Origin: Balanoglossus misakiensis
Lineage: Eukaryota; Hemichordata
Direction: 5' to 3'
NCBI GenBank assembly: GCA_040954595.2
Contig: CM082578.2
Location: 11,780,001 to 11,844,000 of the forward strand
Length of the DNA: 64,000 nt
The notes under the pieces were generated by a model. It was given only the letters and a program-made list of their open reading frames with translations. It was not told the DNA's origin and ran no database searches. This document shows, in pieces, positions 41,401 through 55,683 of the stretch (position 1 is the stretch's first letter; every line of letters starts with the position of its first letter). A program made the position numbers and the translations under genes.

Positions 41401-42629
41401 CCAACAGTGATCATAATAACTGCTACATACTTGGAAAGTTTGTACCTGTCACACACAAAAAATAAAAGTACATTCAAGTTATACTATTCTGTGACCAACA
41501 ATAAAATAAAGGGGCACGGAATAATTCACTAAATATTGCAGAATTCCCTGAAACAATTTTGAATTTTTCCAAAAGTTTTTTCACTGAAATGTAATTTTTA
41601 AAGTGCCTGACGATTTTAATTTGTGTTTCTATTCTCATTATTCAGAGATTATCAGATCTCTTATTGAAAATTATATGAACTTACTTTTTCTTGAGTATAA
41701 TAATTCCCAGTATCATATTAGCCAACAGGGAACCCTGGAAAGGAAAGCAATGAAGCTCAATTACAATCAACTGATATTGTATGTTTATCTCAAACAAGTG
41801 ACATACTAGTACCACCTGATACAACTCCATAGTGATATTGCACATAACATACCAGTGCAAGGAAGCCGTAGTCAAGAAACGGTATACTACATTATAAGGT
41901 GCAGCTATGAAACACTTACAGCCCTGAAGATCATGTGTAGGGGTAAAGCGATGTTGAAGTTTAGCGCATAGTTGTTGACGACGCTGACAAGAAAGAAATA
42001 GGTCACCATTTTCGCGTAATGCCTGTGTGAATAAAAACATTGAAAAATGTACATCAGCAGATAGTACATGCATTTATACCATTATGCGCTAGATGCTGAC
42101 ACTGGTGACAGAGATATACCAGTCAGGCAAAAGTCATGTATCAATTTACAATTGCTCTCTTTTTTACAACAAGTGCAATTTTCAAAGGGGATGGGCAAAT
42201 TTACAATCTGTATTTTTCGTGTTTTTTTCTGATTCAAACAAATCCCCCTCCCCCTCACTGGACTTACTTGACAGGGATGGCAGGCTTAGTCTTTCCAAAG
42301 TTGTAGTAGTCAACAAAGCCCTCCAGAGCAATGAACAGAAACTGTGAAAATGTTACAATGTTTCCACTTCCTGGGAATTCTCTGAAACAAAGCAGATCAG
42401 TGAATACACGATTTGTAACAGAAGTAAATGACTTTCATTTTAAGGATGTTAATCGTTTTAAGGATGTTAATCGTTTTCCGACACACGATTTCTCCACGCC
42501 GGGGGAATGTTAGTTATCCATGATCGAGAAAAGTCGTAACACTTACCTCACGATCAGTTCGAGAAAGACAACATTGGTGCAACACCCAAAAAACACCAGG
42601 AATATTGCGAAAATGGCAAATGGTGACAT
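38464..42629 (-). CDS. SLC35B4: SLC35B4-type nucleotide-sugar transporter (UDP-xylose/UDP-GlcNAc)
   Basis: Ten coding exons: 42547-42629, 42268-42381, 41920-42022, 41685-41734, 41364-41445, 41075-41141, 40781-40890, 39180-39255, 38931-38988, 38464-38704. They total 984 nt (327 residues; human SLC35B4 has 331). All junctions are GT/AG and keep frame; one donor is the weaker GTATCC (exon 9). Diagnostic blocks shared with human SLC35B4 include FFGCCTNVVFLEL, VSVVNNYALN, MILGIIILKK, FALFMSAKMGI, KEALFYNHALPLP and ITQYVCISGVFILTTEC. Multiple hydrophobic helices fit the roughly ten-span drug/metabolite transporter fold. Family role: antiporter in Golgi/ER membranes supplying UDP-xylose and UDP-GlcNAc for glycan synthesis. 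The loop after SAKQV (exon 6 start, EEDPMTSTGDAL) is the least conserved part. The C-terminus KTKSE differs from the lysine-rich human tail. Confidence 0.96.
38798..38910. repeat. Dispersed short repeat, copy B, with a GACTGAC-type tail
   Basis: AACATGGGGAGTGT...CTGCAGCAAATTGTACTTGTGATCTTGACA matches 31541-31630, then degenerates into GACCGACCGACAGACTGACAAACTGACTG. It lies in the last intron of SLC35B4. Confidence 0.55.
42440..42475. repeat. Perfect 18-bp tandem duplication in SLC35B4 intron 1
   Basis: TTAAGGATGTTAATCGTT occurs twice without a gap. It lies 72-107 bp before (on the minus strand) the donor of exon 1 and does not touch the splice sites. Confidence 0.9.
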
Positions 42630-45185
42630 GGTGAGTCCCTCTCTCTATGGGGCGTCGCGTCTCCCAGGAAAGTTTTTTTTTTTTTTGCACAGTACTTTTT
42701 CTGGGCACTGTCCTTCGTGTCAAGAAATCAGGCACCACCGGTTTAATCCACCTGCTAGTTTAGGGACAACCAATAAGTTAATTTGTCCAGAGAAACGAGG
42801 GTATTTCAGCAGATACACGTGCAATCGACCCGGCTTCATGGACACGTACAAATCAAGGGTTGGACGTTGATATGTTTCCGGTTAACCTGAAGCGTTCACA
42901 TCCGGCCCGGTCGACATCGACAGACGGTGTAACATTACATACTGACTCGACAGACGGCGAAATTGACAATGATCATGCAGAGCGCCACCATAGACATTCC
43001 CGCATAGAGCCCTTTAACGCCTTTGGAAATTTTGAGTGAAATAAATAAGTGACCCTTCTCAATGGGAAACAGTGATTAAGTATCGCACATTTTATCAAAT
43101 AGTTTGCCTTAATTACTGCTAGCAATTCTCTGCCCTTGTCTCAAATTTAACTGAGTTCAATTTTCAATACTAATAGGTGTATCTATTATAGAATGTTGCC
43201 ATAATGAACTAACTTAGAGGGTTCAAGGATAGCCCCGAATGACCTCACCGGCTATGAATCTTGGGATATCGCATCAACCCAAAATGGAAGGTAAAGTTGC
43301 TGCTAATGTGTCGGAAAAATTTGCCACAGTTTCCTTCTTCGCGTAAGACTTGTCGGTCCAGTTCAACAGGAATGCTGTCTCAAGTTGTGGTTCACATTGC
43401 ATAAGTATAAGCGACAGCTTGGAGTTTCCATTGCGAAATATTACGCCGATGAATCCAACACCGCCGGCCAGGGAGTCGGGAACTCATTCCCCCAGTCTTT
43501 CAACGTAGATAGCTGTACACATACGCCAGACGAAAGAATACTGAAAATCGAAGCAGGTTAGTGCATCTGACGAAACATGTATTTCGTACTTGCTGCTTTG
43601 CAGACTGATCGGTTTTGTTCGTGAGCAAATGTAGCATCATAGTTATGCGGGGCAAGTGATCAAATATGTTCCCGTACCCAGCCTGTCTATTGACATTCAT
43701 ACGATCGATCAGCTGCGACATAAAAGCCTATTATGCGTGTCTGGTTAGGGCCGCTTTAAACAGAGGCAGAGGAGGTCATCTTATCGCCTTGACACGAACT
43801 AGAACTTTAAAGGAATGTCTGTTCGCCAACCTGACACCCGCCCGCCTTTACTTGTTCCCACCACTAATACAGTGAATGTTCATTTCAATAGCGCTGCATT
43901 GAAATGAACATTCACTGAACATGTACTGATTAACTGCATGTAAACGCCGAAGATGGCTGACAGTGAGTGACACACTGTAATTTCACCGACTGAAGTGATG
44001 AAGAGAATGACGTTGTGCTTTGTTCATACATATATCTGTGAGTCACCGCTGATCAAGTTTAATTAATACCAGTGACTGATGTGAGATGTTTGCTTATAAG
44101 TTGTAATTGTATGTTATATTGTAGTTGAGACATTATTAGTGGTTTTCAAGTGATTACAATTCATTGGGACTCCAAAGAATGTATGCTCCAGAACACAATA
44201 TCCAGCCCCCTTTCATTGGTTCTGCGACCATTTCAGAACGAAGATCAAGGCATCCCAGATTCATAATTGTATGTACCAGGTATATGGAAGAAAAATTTGT
44301 GAGCATCACATGGAAGATTAATTAATTAATTATGTATCATTTATTAAACCATAATTATGGGTAAACAACACTTTATGCTTTTTACCCATGGTCTGAGCAT
44401 GTTTTTTATTTTAGCTGAAAAGGAAAAACTTTCAAATTCATGTAGTAAAATAAAATAAAATTTAGAATGGTTAAAACTGGCTCATATGAATATTTCAGAC
44501 ATTTTCTCATCACAGAATTTTGAATTTACATAAACACTGCCCTGTGTGCTAGTATTGATTATTTTAAATTTGTTGCGGATGACAAATTATTATCTGATAT
44601 GGAAGAGTCTTAGCATGACATTATTGATTACATGTATCAGCTGGAAATTGATTTCTTGAGAAGATGGATTTTTTCCCAACAGAAGAAAGGAGAGAAAGAG
44701 TGATTGAAATCATCAGCTGTAATCAGTCTGTGAGTTATGTAATTTCAATTGAATGAGAGGAACAGTGGGTAAAGTGGGTTGTTCACTTCTACAATGTACG
44801 GATATCAACTTGACAAATGCTGTACTGCTGGGTCCTTTTTATTGATTATAAAATCAATAAATAAACGCGGTAAGACCGGAAACGTGGGAGGAAAACGCAC
44901 ATGTGTTCGCTTGGCGTGTGACACTCAATCCTTAAGAGATGGGAACAGAAGTCTTGAGACCAGACTGTACGTAAACAAAAAGGTCTACCCCCATGTTGGG
45001 TTTTGCTATTGAGTTGCCCAATGGTTCTAATTTGCCACAGCTAGAGGCAGTCGAGTAACTTGGCGATAAAAGGCGGTGTAAATTTCACCAGTTGAAAGAG
45101 AACGGAAAACAGGGGCAGGGAAAATGCAGCTCTGTTTTCCAAACTTAGCTTTGGTTACCCACACTCGTACATGCAGCCACCAGCA
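42630..45185. other. SLC35B4 upstream / intergenic
   Basis: The SLC35B4 promoter is expected within about 42630-42960; it is moderately GC-rich with CCGGTTAACC and CCGGCCCGG stretches and no TATA. The perfect hairpin at 43870 follows. No gene recognised. Confidence 0.4.
43870..43917. repeat. Perfect 20-bp inverted repeat, 8-bp loop
   Basis: Arms 43870-43889 and 43898-43917 are exact reverse complements around the loop AGCGCTGC. The site is intergenic, about 1.2 kb upstream of SLC35B4. Confidence 0.95.
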
Positions 45186-45880
45186 GTAGACTTGTGCTAA
45201 ATATGAGAAAGTGGAAAGGCAACTTGTAAACTACACACAATGAGAATCAAATACATGTTGTATGATGGCACAGAAACATTACATAGACACCACAGGTACA
45301 TGTATGTATGCCCTGACCTTGTTTATTGACGGTTGAAGTCATGAAGTCCATGTAGCACAGAGTCAGTTGTTGGCCAATTCAATCCTGTAGATCAGGTTTG
45401 ATGCATGCACACACAAGAAGTACTACTGGTAAATGATGTTCTTGGTATAAATTACACCTAATCTTTGGGAGTTCTCCCTCTCTCACATGTGCAAATGTAT
45501 CTCTCCTTCAGATGGAGTCAATTTCTCTGGCGTAATCCAAATCAGTCCATGCAAAACTGCCTTGTGCACACTGTTGCAACTCTGGTTCTGTCTGGTGTGA
45601 CCCCCTGTCCATGGACCCTTTTATAGAACTCCCCAGGTGTGTGAGCCAGTGATTTGACTGCTGCATGCCATGGCTATTGTTCTCAGGGGTTCCACTCTCT
45701 ATTGTTGAGTTTAGTGACCTGAATATTCATAAGGTCTATAGGTGTTGATGTCATCCCAGTCACTGTCAGTGTCAGTCACTGGTTATGTAATCCTTCAAAA
45801 AGAAACAAAAACCACACACTCCAAAGGCCCACTCTGCCAAAGCCATCAAATATGATACTGACCAGCTGTGGTGAGAGTGG
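45186..45880 (-). repeat. Dispersed repeat, right (inverted) copy
   Basis: Reverse complement of the 494-1277 element. Matching landmarks include GTATGATGGCACAGAAACAT, GGCCAATTCAATCCTGTAG and CTGTCTGGTGTGACCCCCTG. It has one copy of the unit duplicated in the left element. Confidence 0.8.
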
Positions 45881-48254
45881 CACATGGTTGCAGACCTCAT
45901 GACTAAAGAACGGTTTTACTAGTAAGTGTCAACACCCTCTGTGGTCTAGTGCCATGTCGGTCAAGCTGATGATGGCTACTAACCAGCACAGTCAGAACAC
46001 CCAGCATCTTTCTGCATGTTTCAACATTTTGCTTGCTATTATTAAAATGACCATATAGCATATGGCAGTCAGATAAACTTGCACCAATTGCTAGTATTTA
46101 AAAACCATAATTTCTGTCTCTTCAAATTTATGAACGGGGGTAGCCTTGTATGGATTTTAGCCTGCTGCCATATTGGAGCATACATTGCATGACTGTGTGT
46201 GTGTGTGTGTTTTGCAACCACTAGCCCATATATAACTTCCAAGTTCAGGACAAGAGAAATAGTCTGCTTTTTGGTAGAATTTGGTTGTCAGATCTATTGA
46301 TTAAAATGAACTCAATTATTTTTATTCAACTGGACTATGTAGAACCACACCCATGATTGCACGACACTCAATTTCTAGATACAATGTACAAACGAAATGA
46401 CTCATACTGTTGAGATGTGGCTCAGAGTGGAACGCTTAATCACAGCTCATCTGGGGAACAACTGTGATCAAATGTACATGTACCCAGAATTACTCGTCAT
46501 ATAAAAACAAAATGGACATATAAGTAACGAGTAGTATTTTCCCAGACTTAGCAAAGACTCTCCATCACTTCTGCTTAATCTGGGGAACAAGAGAAACTTA
46601 TTGTCACAATAAATTATTTTTTATGCAAATAGCCAATAGTGTATCAGAAATTCCTATGGCGAACCACGGTCACTCCACCTGACCGGGGGAGATCAGTGAC
46701 TTGTATTTGAAGTGTTTGAAACTGTGCTTTTCACCAAGAAAATGCCATTTTTATGAACAGTATGTATTCTACACCCTTGCAGAGAACAGACAACCCCGAG
46801 AGAGTGGCACATGTTCTTGCTTGAAAGAATTTATTTGTATAGCTTGACTCTAAATGTTTTATGTTTATGATACTGTACTGTGTTAGGGTCGTAAGTTTAG
46901 TTACAATTGTGTTCTGCTCATAAATGAGTCATAAATGTAATACATTGTACATGTGACACTTCTGAGGCCGTGTTTTATATTCACACAGTGAGAGAAATAT
47001 AAAGTGTTCTAAAACAAATGTTATGAGCACAAACAGGGTCTGAAGTCTTTTGTGAATTTTTTGTTGTCACAAATGGGTTCAGATGGTGCAGACTTCGCAA
47101 ATTTATGTCGTCTGCAGGTTCTAGGGAACACACTTTAAATATTGAATGGGATGCCATAGACAGTAAATGAAATGATGATTGTCTTGACCTCTGACCTGAT
47201 CTGTGGTAATGAGGAAGGCCAACGAGATATCACTGTCTTCTCATAAAAAACTCCGCGCAGTCACATCACACACTCTTCACATTCTTTTCCGGAATATTAC
47301 TTGGAAAGAAATTGACTCGCACGGCAACCAGCAACGGAAATAGACACAAAGCAAAAAGGGAATTATGCTTCATTTTGCTTTATTACTTGCTCTTTTGTGG
47401 CAATAACCATTGGTGCATTTGAAATCACCAATCAGAATGACATAGATACTCCATCAGGAAGCCCCTACAAATATAACAGCATGCATTATAGCAAGATTTG
47501 CTGAACATAAATTGTTATGTCATGATTGGATGCAGTGAACCACACGCTACATGTATATGGAGTTTGGACAGTGATATACTGTACCATGTCTGTTCAACCA
47601 TATGGATTGGCTGGGCTGTGCTAATCAGAACTGGTACACTGGTGTATACGTACATACATGCGTATGATGTAAATTACTGGCAGACTTACATCATTCACAT
47701 GAATTTTTCATAGAATGTCAATCCAACATTTGTGATAAGTGGATTATTACCAATTATTGGCAGGAAACCTCTGACTTGCAGATGCAATTGATTTTGACAG
47801 ATGCCATTTGTATAGTGTGGGTGTTTTAATTAAAAAAGACTTCTACTGCTTTGACTTGTTGTCCGTCTTGGTTCACCTGGGAGTAAGTGAAAAAAAACCT
47901 GAAAGTTGCAATGTCTGGATATATGACACACAACAGGTAGAATTTTGATTCCAGCTTCTGTTGTTCATGTACATGTACCTGGGTAACAACATGTAGCTTT
48001 TCCAGATGTACGTAGTATCCACTCCAGGTATTATTCCTCCTTTTATATTATCCCCCAAAAGATTACACTGACCTTAGGCTGTGGAACCAGTGGAGGCCCT
48101 TATGTCAGTTTCGTGCTGCGTTGTTGCTACGGCAACCAGCCCACCCAGCCAGGGGGAAACAAGAAATGCGTGATTAGTTTATATGGAAATGCGTTTTCAT
48201 TGAGTTCACTGCATGTGACAGAATAACTAGCGTCAGTGAAGTTCATGCTTACCT

Positions 48255-48306
48255 GGAAATCAGTTTCCGTGGCATCCCACCGGAAATCAGTTTCCACGGC
48301 AACCCA
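48255..48306. repeat. 25-bp tandem duplication
   Basis: GGAAATCAGTTTCC followed by GTGGCATCCCA (first copy) or ACGGCAACCCA (second copy), offset 27 bp. Intergenic. A chance open frame with a donor-like CAG/GTAAG crosses it on the minus strand but meets a stop immediately. Confidence 0.85.
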
Positions 48307-51300
48307 TGATCATGTCTCAGGCAGAGGGTAAAAATAAATTTATTCTTTTATAGTTCTAGGGAAACATGACATCCAGATATACCAGTGATATACCATGTCT
48401 GTTGTAAGATTTTCTTTACATGATACTGGCAAATTATGAATTTACTTTTTTGGCCCTGAGTTAATAAATGATGTCGCCTCATGTACATGTACATGTAACC
48501 TTATCCGGATAATACACTTAGCATGGAAGGTATCCTTCAGAAAACAGTGCCACTTTCTTTGCTGTCATGCTATCTTGCCAATTCAAGTACCATGATGGTG
48601 TTACTCTGAGGTGTTGGTTCATTTAGCAGCCTTATCTGTGCAACACGTTCAACTCTGAACCAGGTGTTTTGAGCCCTGTTGTGTACTGACCACCTGTTTG
48701 TAAACAGGTCGTCACCGTGGCCTTTATACAGTTGTGAAATTGTTGTGTCATGTCAAGTCATGTGATGTCATGTCATGATGGGGTACACTTCCTGTTGCTG
48801 CACAAACACATGGGCCGGCATCTTAAAAATAATGTGACTGGAGATAGTACAGAAGAATATATATCTTTGTTCTTTGTGACATGTACATGTACTTAGCTAT
48901 CTTCAAGTTTGACATTTGATCAATTATATTTTTATCTAGGCTTTAGCAAACCCCGACCTAACAGTAACACATCAGATAGCATATGATAAACCTGACACAA
49001 AAAGAATCACATGTAATGCTTTGATTTTCAATTGGTGTACAACCGTGAGTCATGTTAAAATGTGAAAGGTAAATCGGTATGGGTGAGAACACTTCACTCA
49101 TAGATTTCATTCACTCAGGCCTTTCCTGATCAACACGGAACAAAAAATCTGCCAGAGGGCTGCATTGTTTAATGGATATTCCAAAGAGACTGCGATGAGC
49201 CCCGGAGTTCATTCAGTTACTCTAAATGCTTTACCTCCATTTCTATCTCTTCTGATAAATGCAAATTGTAGATGGTGGAAGTAAAGCTCGTGGGCTTCAA
49301 GATTCACAACTTAGAAAGTGATTTTAAGTGAATAAGGCCTTTTTTTTTTTTTTTTGAGTTAAAAGGTATAGGTTTAATATAATTGTGTGAGAGAGAGAGT
49401 GCTAAAATGTACATTTATCAATACAAGGCAGCATACATTGCAGATGTCCCTAAGAAATTGCTACATGTAAAACATTCAAAAGATATGATGGCCCGAGAGA
49501 TTGCAGTGGACGGGCCAAGAGATGGACTTCAGACAAATAATATTGATGGCCCAAGAGATTGTCATAGCATAGAATTTGCCTCCACGTACATGAACATATG
49601 CTACATAGATTGCCTCTAGATTCGGGAGCCTTGTCTGTCTGTCTTTCATTTGCATCATGTTGCACGACCAGAATACACCGGCCTGGTACATGTATCTGTC
49701 CTGCTTTATCTTGACTCTGACATTAAGACAGGACAGAGCCAAGAAAGATCAGGATGCAGTAGGCCAGGAAACACCTGGCGTGATTCAAGGCTTCATGTGT
49801 ATCTATTCTGGTAGTACAACTCTATGTATTGTCGCATACTGTACACTGTTCATCCACTTTGACTGTTGCTTGGCAATGACACGACGGCCATCGTCCATAT
49901 TTTAATAATTCATCATGACAACATGTCCTTGGTGTCTTCATAGAGACCTTCAATCTGTTAAAACAATCCAGATTTGAATATATTTTCCCCAAATAATCTG
50001 AGGTTCATGGAAAGCCACATCTAACCCAGGGGAAGAATTTCCTTTTAAAAGTGTATTTAGGCACCAGAAACAGAGTTCATGTACTCGCTTGTGAGATGTG
50101 CAATGTACATTGATATACTTTAAATATACCTGTCATCAAGTACCTGTAATTCCCTTACAAGCCCCAAGATTTAATCCATCTCTAGTACATGGGATTTTTT
50201 TTTCTGCCTGAGGCTCATAAACCACACTTCACTTTGTTCAATTGGAAAGGACAGTAGTGCCAGGCATTCATGTACATGACATTATGTACACGTATCAGTG
50301 CTATTCAAGTGCCTCATGTTTATCACATGTACCCCCCCCCCCAGGCCTGGCTGTGGATCAAGCAGGTGAACATGGCAGTGGATAATGCTTACAGTCTACA
50401 GAAAGTAAATATTACTGATACAAAGTAACATATTGTACAAGTGAGTGTTCTGAGCCAGTGTTCGCTTTGGTTTGAAGGACCCTAGTAATGAGCTCATATT
50501 TTATGTGCCAAAGTATGGTGAAACTGTCCATTTTGTTATTTCTGAGGCAATATTTGCCATTTTTGGTCAAAAACTCTACGAGCTACTTTTGACACACTGA
50601 CCTTTGACACATTGTGAGAAAACAAGTCACTGTCGTCACTCAACACAGTTAAATGTTTTCCAAATGACCTTATTGTTATTGCTATGTACAGTTATATGAA
50701 TCCATACCGTGTGTTACAAGTTCACCAGTAAAAATTGGCCTCTTTAATCTTGCCTGAACTAAGACTTCATTAGAAAAACATGTTCTCTGAGAATAAATCA
50801 GTTAAAAATGAATACATTTACAGAAACTAGATCATGGGAAAATCTAGTTCAATGTCAATAAAAAGTAATAATATTAATTTAAACATAATTTAACATTTCT
50901 GGCATTTGCAAAGTTCATTAGAAGCAGCACAGTGGTGATTTCCTGTAAATGATGGATTTTTATATTGGAGGGTTATTTGCATCAAGGCAGACTAAATTGG
51001 GCCAAGATTAGATATTTGATAGATACCTGTTTGTACCAGGTACCTGAATTCAAGGGATGGTATTGGTAATGGAAAATGACAAGAGTAAGGCTGCTACATG
51101 AAACATGAAAAGAACCCAAAACTGACAAAGGTACATACAACCGACTAATGTTAGTATTGCAAGTGTCTTGTAAATTGCACATGTACACCAGCCAGAATGC
51201 CAGTGCGAAAAAACTTCTTCCGGCAGGTGTATTTAGTGCGTGTGACTATTTCCCTTTAAATCCATTGTTCCTGACAAGATTTCCTCTAAAGTGAGTTTTT

Positions 51301-54300
51301 ATAGTGACTACAAAAGTGGAAGGTCAGAATTCAGATTTATTGTGCGTACAATGTTAACAGTCAATGACTTCCACATCAATAACATCAACTGAAGGGATTT
51401 AGTGAGAGGTCAAGGGTCATTCTGCCAGCTGACCTATTTCTCAGCTCCATTAATTGCCTGGCTGAGCCCCAATTAAACTGTTTTATTTGGTGTCATATTC
51501 CAAGCGTTGGTTGGCTTCATTCAATCATGGTGAATGGATGTTTGTTGATCTAAAGGGTGGTGTGGTTGGCTAGGATGTGGAGTAACTAAACCTGACTTTG
51601 TGTGAGACTTCGGACGAGACAAGTACATTTTGTTCTAGACACCCACTGCCAAGCAACTTGACAACGAGGCTGGCTTCTTAGTTACATTGTATAATGGACT
51701 TAGTTGTAGGGTATGCCAAGGCATGCGAAAACATTTTCTCATGCATTGTATCTGTCACTCTGTGAATCAAAATAGTTTGTCTTCCTTTGCACGGTTCACA
51801 GTAAAGTGACCTTTACGACTGATGTTAATGGTGGATGTGTGGTGTTACATGCGAGAGTTTACGGAAGCAGCCAGCGACACAGGCTTCTGTCAGGAACCAT
51901 GCATGCATGCATGTATATCGTGGTTGCCATGGAACTGTAGAATATAGTCATGCACCTTTGGGATTTGCTATATGTATTCTTAAAAAAAAACTGAATCTTG
52001 TGGTTGCTTGTATTTTGCCATGATTTTAGTGTTTTTGTGTGTAATTTGGAATGACAGTGACACAAGTGAATAATGATTCATGTACTACATTATTGGGCAA
52101 TTTTATAATTTGCGGCAATTTGTTTCTTGCTCGTATTCTATCATGCATCTTCCACTTCCAGATGACCTTGTAACTCTATGTAAAGGACAGTATGTGGATA
52201 TCATAGACAATGAGACAGATGGTCAAATATCAACATACATGTTGAGACGGGTATTGCCTTCAATGGCAGAAAAATGTTTAGAAATGCAGAGATCAGTGCC
52301 TCACACTCCGATGTTTGGACTGTCACATACAAAATGTATCTGTATAATGACTCAGGGTATTTTTTTTATCTCAGACGATATCTACATTGTATGCTCTCTG
52401 CATGCCTCTACATTTTCAGAGATACATTACAGTGGTTGTCATGACAGACGGACAGATACACGAAGAAATGGATACCCAGATACATGGATTGAGATGTATA
52501 CATTGTACCATACATGACTCTAACAGTGAGTGATGTGGGGAAGGGGGGTATAGGATAATTTGTGAGGGGTTATTGACCGCTGTGGATTGGCTTTTACAAC
52601 ACCCACATAAATCATCTACAGATGTGCTGTGCATTAAACAACCAAGTCCAATACACAAATACATGTACACACCACCAGTATGAATCAGACTTGCAAGCAA
52701 ATATATACTGTACACACAGAGACCTGACCACAAACAAACTTTCCTTGTTACAGAACTACAGATACATTTGGATGTGTATATATTTGTACACAATGTGTAC
52801 ACATGCAGCTACTCCGTAAAATAAAAAGCTTTACTGAGGAACAGGTTTGCAAACATCGTTCAGCGCTTTTAGTAAAAAGCTGGTTTCAAAATTCCCACCC
52901 TTATATACTGGATAGGGTACACATTCACAAGTCGCTTGCTTTATAGTTATTTGAAATGAATGAAAGTGTTGATAGATACTCTGGCATGCGTACAGGTTCG
53001 CATATCATACATGTGCGTGGTGTGGTGTGCTGGCTTGAACTTTTCTAGGTCATGTAGTGGAACATAAACCAGGGCCTGGAACTCGATGTATTCTTTAAAA
53101 GGCAATTATGTTTACCTGCGCTACAGTAAAAACTCACCTTTGAGCAGTTGGACAATGACAGCCCAGTGTCCGAATGAACAATACACAGGAAGTACACTTC
53201 ACTGGGGATATACATGTCTCAGTCTGTCTGCCCCTGTTCCATATCTGTATTTCAGATTTCAAGCCAATGTGTGTACATATGACAAATCTGTGTACAGTAT
53301 GTGCACTTGATTTTTGCTGCAGGGCAGAAGTTGTCCACATCTTCAGTGGATGTCTGGACCATTTCCATCTTTAAATTTCCTAAATACAAGTTTCCAAGGT
53401 GTGTATGACGTACATGTCGGGGAAAACAGAGACTGGCAATGTCATTGTGTAAATGATGATTGACCATGGCCAAAAATACAGTCCCTTAAGGCCAGTACAG
53501 ACAGCATGATCAAGTCGTTCAAATTCATATGTGTTCTTCACGTTCTTGCAGTTCGTATGTGTTTTTGTTCAATGCAGATCTGTTCACAAATAAAAGTTCC
53601 TTCTTTAATAGTGCGTGGATTTGCAAGAATTCATTTGGTCCCTAGATGATGATGTCTATTGTTTGGCTTCTTACATGTATAAGGTTTTAATTCAAAGGTC
53701 AATCATATTGCGATTTTCTATCCCGTAGAAGTGACATGACATGCCTGTGTTGCTGTTACAGATTCGTATCCATTGCTGTACCGGAATACTTGCATCAGTT
53801 GTCAATGTGTTCATTGCTGCGTACTCTTTGATCGGTATTTTTCAAAAGGCGACATCATCTGTTGACCTGTGACCTTTGGTGGGGGTCAAATATGTCAATT
53901 GCGCTAATTATGAAATCGGCCAAGTATAGCCCGCAATCAGTCCAGCAGATGAGTATTGTCTGTTACAACCATATCGTATGTTGATTTCAATAACTGGTGT
54001 AGTCTGAGAAACGAGCTCCGACCTGAGCTTTGACGTAGATACACGACTTGGTATCCATCTGTCACATGGTTTGATGAATTATGAATTTACGAAAAGATCC
54101 TCAAAATAAAACGCATCTGCGTACAACTGTGCCAGTGTCACCGACAGAGCAATCAGTCATTAAACTTTATTGCATTTGAAAAGTAGGCGAACTGTCTCAC
54201 AAAAACAAATCGTAATTTGGATAATGGGATTTTATTTTCTGGCGTATGCTGAGTGAGTACATCACCTGATACCGTGGCTGCTCAGAACGCTGCAGCTCTA

Positions 54301-54623
54301 GGTTTTCGTTGTCATGTTCCAATTCTTGCAAATGTGTTTCCACTCTCCTTGTAGGTTTCCTGGAAAATCTTCCTCACTGAGTGATTTGCATTTCATCCTT
54401 TTAATGAACTTAATCCTTGTCACAAACGGGTAAAGTAAAAAAAAAAAAACTATATATCTTGTGGGCAGGACTCTGGGTGTAGGCTTGTGTTTGATGATTA
54501 ATACCGGTTGAGGTGTTTTGAATAAAAAGAAAGTCATTATGAAGCAGTTTCTCTATTGAGACAGAGGAAGTGACATTGGCACTGGTGGTGATGTGAAGGT
54601 CGCTCATGTACGTGTGCGTATAC

Positions 54624-54726
54624 GGTTGGGTTGGCAGAGATTGGCCTGTTATTGATTTCATCTACTGTACAGTTACTGCTGTTGGGTTGGCAGGGATTGG
54701 CGGCAGGCCTGTTTCTGATTTCATCT
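54624..54726. repeat. Imperfect tandem duplication, period about 57 bp
   Basis: GGTTGGGTTGGCAGAGATTGG...TGATTTCATCT recurs as GTTGGGTTGGCAGGGATTGG...TGATTTCATCT, the second with an extra CGGCAG. It produces a leucine-rich repetitive reading frame that I do not regard as a gene. Confidence 0.8.
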
Positions 54727-55457
54727 GTAACGCTGTCGGGTGTATTTCCAGCCCACGCACCTGCTCAGTTGGCTGCAACCTGGGAGGGATCTTCGCCCCT
54801 CCAAGGTCTTGCTCTCGCTGGGGAGACTGTGGTCGAGTCAATGACCTGTGCGAGCGGAAGATGCCTGGGAGGTGAAGTTTTCTTTTGCCGCAATGCAGCA
54901 TTATCATTCTGGCCACGTCTGTCTTCTGCAGAGAAAACGACACATCAAACACATTTTCTGTGTTCAAAGGCACTAAAAATCATCTTGACATTCAATTTGC
55001 CATTGTCCTTCACAGTGGCGCTGCCCTTGAGCAGTGTATATAGCCAATGCCAAACCAAGGTCAAGTACAGTACATTCTACATCTGAATGACACTTGTATA
55101 TAAGATGTTCTGTGTAACATGAAGTGCTACTTACAAGTGCTACTTTTGTATATTTCTAGTATGTAGTGTACATAAAAACTGTATCAGGACAATGTTTTGA
55201 TTCATAAAACGAGATGAATCTTAGTCAGTTATATTTGTCTGTGTATAAATGTTCACAATTTGCACAACAATGTTTTTGCCCTGTAATTATGTACTGCAAT
55301 ATAAAGTTGATATTGTGTCAGAGATGTATGTACTGTCTGTAAGAAGAAGATCTCATTCAAACTCTGTTATTGATATTGCATTAACTCGAACAATTGAACT
55401 GGTGCGCTGAATAATTTGTAACGGCTAATTAGGTTTTGTATTTTTCTTCTTCTTCAG

Positions 55458-55683
55458 ATTTGTTGACTGCGTAGCTTGTGAGAAACCTGACCAGGCATCC
55501 GCCAACTCATCTCCTGGTTTATTTTTCGCCCACCATCGCCATCACTTGCCGTCGTTTGTCGGGATTCTTGGAGAGTGAATAACAAGCCGTCAGTTACCTA
55601 CAGTCGGCAGACACTGGGGCAGAGTCACCCAGGTGCATTCTGTGAGTTAGAACTTGTCAAGAGAGAGACTTGCTGCCTCCGAA
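55458..55683 (+). other. 5' untranslated part of the CDK exon
   Basis: A TTCTTCTTCTTCAG polypyrimidine/AG sits immediately before 55458. The 226 nt from there to the ATG at 55684 would therefore be 5' UTR in the same exon, with an untranslated exon further upstream. The ATG context is GAAATGA (G at -3). If the CAG is not used, transcription could instead begin within this stretch. Confidence 0.5.

Larger units (their letters stand above)
45881..55457. other. Intergenic, 9.6 kb
   Basis: AT-rich, with many ATGTACATGT-like tracts, a TG dinucleotide run at about 46194-46211, a 13/14 X-box (48123-48136), a C11 run at 50332-50342 and two tandem duplications (48255, 54624). It may hold untranslated CDK leader exons, which sequence alone cannot show. 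Confidence 0.4.

Noticed and set aside
52080-52517. 145-codon plus-strand frame
   Set aside because: Low-complexity AT-rich codons, no domain, no splice sites.
54631-55086. 151-codon leucine-rich plus-strand frame
   Set aside because: Its repetitive N-terminus comes from a DNA tandem duplication; the rest has no similarity.
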